This document shows, one piece after another, positions 15,601 through 17,203 of a stretch of 17,203 nt of DNA (within the stretch, counting starts at the first letter, position 1; each line of letters starts with the position of its first letter). The stretch is from Saprospiraceae bacterium (GTDB lineage: Bacteria; Bacteroidota; Bacteroidia; Chitinophagales; Saprospiraceae): NCBI GenBank assembly GCA_020628755.1, contig JAHDEQ010000072.1:1-17203 (forward strand), written 5' to 3'. The position numbers and the translations under genes are program-made. The notes beneath the pieces were generated by a model. The model made no database searches. It was not told the DNA's origin and saw only the letters and a program-made list of their open reading frames with translations.

Positions 15601-17203
15601 CATAAACAGCAGAGTTAGAAACAATGTCGTCTATATTAATAGTAGGTCCAGTTGTATCTTCAACTTTGATAAGTTGCTCCATCGTCTTGGTTACACCAGA
15701 ACACCAGTTGATAAATGTCCAAGTACGAATAATTTTGTAGCCTTGTCCGCAAGTAGGTAATACTAAGTCGTCAAATGTGTAAGAAATATCGCATAAGCCA
15801 TGATGTGCATCGTCATTAAGTTCAAAACAATCAACGCTAGGCCCACCAGCTTCGGCTGCTGTGATGCTTTCGGCTGTTTGTCCTGTACATTCTAAAACAA
15901 CATCGCTAGGTTTAATAATTTCGTCCATTGTAGGAGCTTTCAAACCAACAGTTTGAGTACAAGTAGAAGTACGTCCAAAGGCATCGCTTGCTTCCCAAAT
16001 ACGGATGATTTTTGAACCATTCCACTCGCTTTGGTCGCAGTGTGTTTCTACGATTTCTTCTGACAATAAAGTAACTCCCGCCAATGTACAATCATAAGCT
16101 GCATAAGGAAATTCAAATCCGCAAGTCAAAGAGATAGAAGCTGCTGTAACTTCTCCTCCACCATAAGGTTCTGCTGGTACATCAAATATATGTTCATTGT
16201 TATCAATGATTTGGATATACCAAGTACCACCTACATTGTCAGGTACATTAGCTCCACTGTTTTCAGTAATAAAATCTTCAGGGCTTGTACTTGCAGTAAG
16301 TCCACATGGCAATCCTAAGAAGGCATTTAAAGCACCTCCACTGAAGGTATTACTCTCTGCTACGTCGCCATTGCCTGCTAGTGTAATTGCAGGAATACCT
16401 GTAGCTGTAGGAGCATGTAAGATGATAGATACATCTTCAATATTAGTATGTGTAACATCAACCGATACAGAAATACCTTGTACCATTTCTCCCAATGCCC
16501 CACATGGCAAATTGACAGGGATAAAAGTATTAGAAACAGCACCAGGAGTACCACCAGCTATGTTAGCAGGTATTTCCATGCTAGGAGCATAGGTTTCTGT
16601 ATTTGAATAAAATTCATCTAAAGCATTAGGGTTAGTACAAGCTACATCATAGTCAAAACAAGTAATGCTAGGAGCATATTTATCTTCAACTAATAGCTCT
16701 CCCCAACATTTGTTTTCGCTTTCGATGTGTTCGATAACATAAGTCAAGGTTTGACCTGCTTGCTCGGCACTTACCAAATTGTTTGCTACGATAGAAGATT
16801 GATTACCTTCTGGAATTGGCAAACCTGCTTCATCCAATGGCAAGCCATCAACATCATAAACAACCAAAGGCTGTCCGTCAGCACCCAAGATGGTTACTTT
16901 GTACTCGTCTTCACAAACATTTGGCATTTCTAAGACCATATCAGGTGTTACCAATACAACGCATTCTCCTAAGTCGTCTTGGTAAGGATTACCTGTTTGA
17001 TTGTCGTCGTCATCCCATTCTGGTGTACCTAAAATAATGTGTACTAAATCGTTGCAAGTCATTGTAGGATTTACATCTCTAACAATATCTAATGCAGTTG
17101 TACATTTAGAAATGATACCATCGCAATAAGTAGTTGATTGTACCAATAAGTGGTCGCCCGCAGGAAGACCTGCCACGCTTACTACACCTTCTCCATCAAC
17201 ATA
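12668..17203 (-). CDS. Second giant T9SS-secreted multidomain protein, N-terminus beyond the window
   Basis: Partial gene: 1,511 C-terminal residues and a TAA stop are visible, and the frame is open to the right edge. GTG 17176 is internal, because homology to the other giant (GVGTVAVAGLP versus GEGVVSVAGLP) continues across it. Approximate modules counted from the edge: PKD-like 1-40; conserved block with TCNDLVHI and LGTPEW; P-domain 200-360 (VTHTNIED, GGTWYIQIIDN); Cys-rich HYR-like modules 360-1090 with repeated DDCGN-type motifs and NWCIYDN; carboxypeptidase-regulatory-like 1095-1145; dockerin-like 1150-1215 with one intact Ca loop DVNNDGIITTFD and a degenerate first loop; bridging module ending DFVAIKIGDV; cohesin-like 1280-1415; T9SS type A sorting domain 1426-1511 (NQPNPFN, GVLYYEL, KKMIILD). 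Module order and length match the downstream giant throughout. Surface adhesion or scaffolding is inferred. Whether it also has the anchor-L domain and 79-residue array cannot be seen. Confidence 0.95.
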   Translation of the reverse strand, partial: YVDGEGVVSVAGLPAGDHLLVQSTTYCDGIISKCTTALDIVRDVNPTMTCNDLVHIILGTPEWDDDDNQTGNPYQDDLGECVVLVTPDMVLEMPNVCEDEYKVTILGADGQPLVVYDVDGLPLDEAGLPIPEGNQSSIVANNLVSAEQAGQTLTYVIEHIESENKCWGELLVEDKYAPSITCFDYDVACTNPNALDEFYSNTETYAPSMEIPANIAGGTPGAVSNTFIPVNLPCGALGEMVQGISVSVDVTHTNIEDVSIILHAPTATGIPAITLAGNGDVAESNTFSGGALNAFLGLPCGLTASTSPEDFITENSGANVPDNVGGTWYIQIIDNNEHIFDVPAEPYGGGEVTAASISLTCGFEFPYAAYDCTLAGVTLLSEEIVETHCDQSEWNGSKIIRIWEASDAFGRTSTCTQTVGLKAPTMDEIIKPSDVVLECTGQTAESITAAEAGGPSVDCFELNDDAHHGLCDISYTFDDLVLPTCGQGYKIIRTWTFINWCSGVTKTMEQLIKVEDTTGPTINIDDIVSNSAVYECSANIQFNEAVSDACSGVESISVSYTLGGGAYAADNLVIIDVTNGGTLSDLPVGVTEILVKAQDGCLNTTEELVSVTIEDNTAPVAVCDDNFHVSLGSEGEAWIYAEDVDEGSWDNCGVASIEVRRADGCLGESVWAEAAPVACCDLGQEVVIELRVTDNAGNSNICWQTVFVEDAIAPVITCAPDKTIDCNDPAIHDPFSKPVATDNCNATITFVESGELNQCQAGTLRRTYTATDGSDKSQDVTCSQTITVEHVSDFIVQFPDDMTLTNCAIQDSGAPIVTNDDCELVAISHEDLILTIVDDACYKIERTWTVVNWCIYDNDNADNTDLGIPQPLPRTYQDDDGYFQYTQIIKVLDSEGPEITCPGDQTFCDLTDGCEGPADLVLEATDACSGDAALEYTYKIDANNDGTFDIVDTGNDASGVYPYGTHLIKWIVEDGCGNTSTCQYLFTIEDCKNPTPVCLHGITIPNMQNNECVDVWASDLLEYAFDNCSNSEYVEASVKMRLAGSLMPLTTSMEFCCKDLGTTLVEIWVEDEAGNSDYCTTYVVLQDNNGDCPADESRATIAGTIETEYGEQVEDVEVGLSQGENIATTGNNGSFAFQNLVTNEDYSVIPLKDNDPLNGVSTFDIVLMSQHILGINNLDSPYKMIAADVNNDGIITTFDIVQTRQLILYVINDFPSSTSWRFVDSDFAFPNPQNPWMTTFPERIDIEPLTQDELLADFVAIKIGDVSQDAVTNSLLGAEERNINGTLNFLIEDQQYTNGDRVVVDFLAKDFDAINGYQFTLNFDADAMEFVDAKAGALAVANANFGFNFVQEGVITASWNEAQAQKVADNEVLFSLEFKATKAIRLSDAIGINSRYTRAEAYNQTGLLDVALVFDTDNGLVVTSGAFELFQNQPNPFNDVTTIGFNLPQASKASLKIFDVNGRVLKLVSGEYNKGYHQIDVNKADLQATGVLYYELSTANNSATKKMIILD

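Noticed and set aside
17174..17176. GTG as the start of the upstream giant
   Set aside because: The reading frame stays open to the edge, and homology to the other giant continues upstream of it, so it is an internal Val codon.
3424..17203. Mobile element behind the duplication
   Set aside because: No transposase, integrase, terminal inverted repeats or target-site duplications were seen near either copy.

Overview
The window looks like Bacteroidota DNA, most likely from the Saprospiria group. Three things support this. Two giant secreted proteins end in type IX secretion system (T9SS) type A sorting domains. They are built from HYR/Ig-like, P-domain, dockerin-like and cohesin-like modules that are common in that group. 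A TAnnTTTG promoter element is also present, and the base composition is AT-rich. The genus cannot be fixed from this sequence. No RNA gene, CRISPR array, transposase or phage gene was seen.

Layout. A PLP-dependent aromatic-amino-acid decarboxylase (39-1463, minus) is transcribed divergently from a secreted glutamine-amidotransferase-like protein of unknown role (1583-2872, plus). That gene converges on a small DUF721/DciA-like gene (3013-3303, minus), and a bidirectional terminator lies between their stop codons. The rest of the window is a minus-strand surface-protein locus. In transcription order it holds a partial giant gene (12668 to beyond 17203), its terminator, a promoter, a small secreted protein of unknown function (12018-12374), and a second, complete giant gene (3424-11958; 2,844 residues from its first ATG) closed by its own terminator.

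The two giants are paralogues over everything visible of the partial one. Residue-matched segments 3424-7959 and 12668-17203 are both 4,536 nt long. The shared module order is PKD-like, P-domain, many Cys-rich HYR-like modules, a carboxypeptidase-regulatory-like fold, dockerin-like, an unnamed bridging module, cohesin-like, and the T9SS sorting domain. The complete giant adds an N-terminal half with a signal peptide, a choice-of-anchor-L domain, Ig/PKD folds and an exactly periodic 4 x 79-residue array with alternating (ABAB) units.

Inferred function: the proteins cross the inner membrane by Sec and the outer membrane by T9SS, and act on the cell surface as large adhesins or scaffolds. The small secreted protein probably shares a transcript with the complete giant and could be a partner. 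The decarboxylase, the GATase-like protein and the DUF721 gene show no visible functional link to the adhesin locus.
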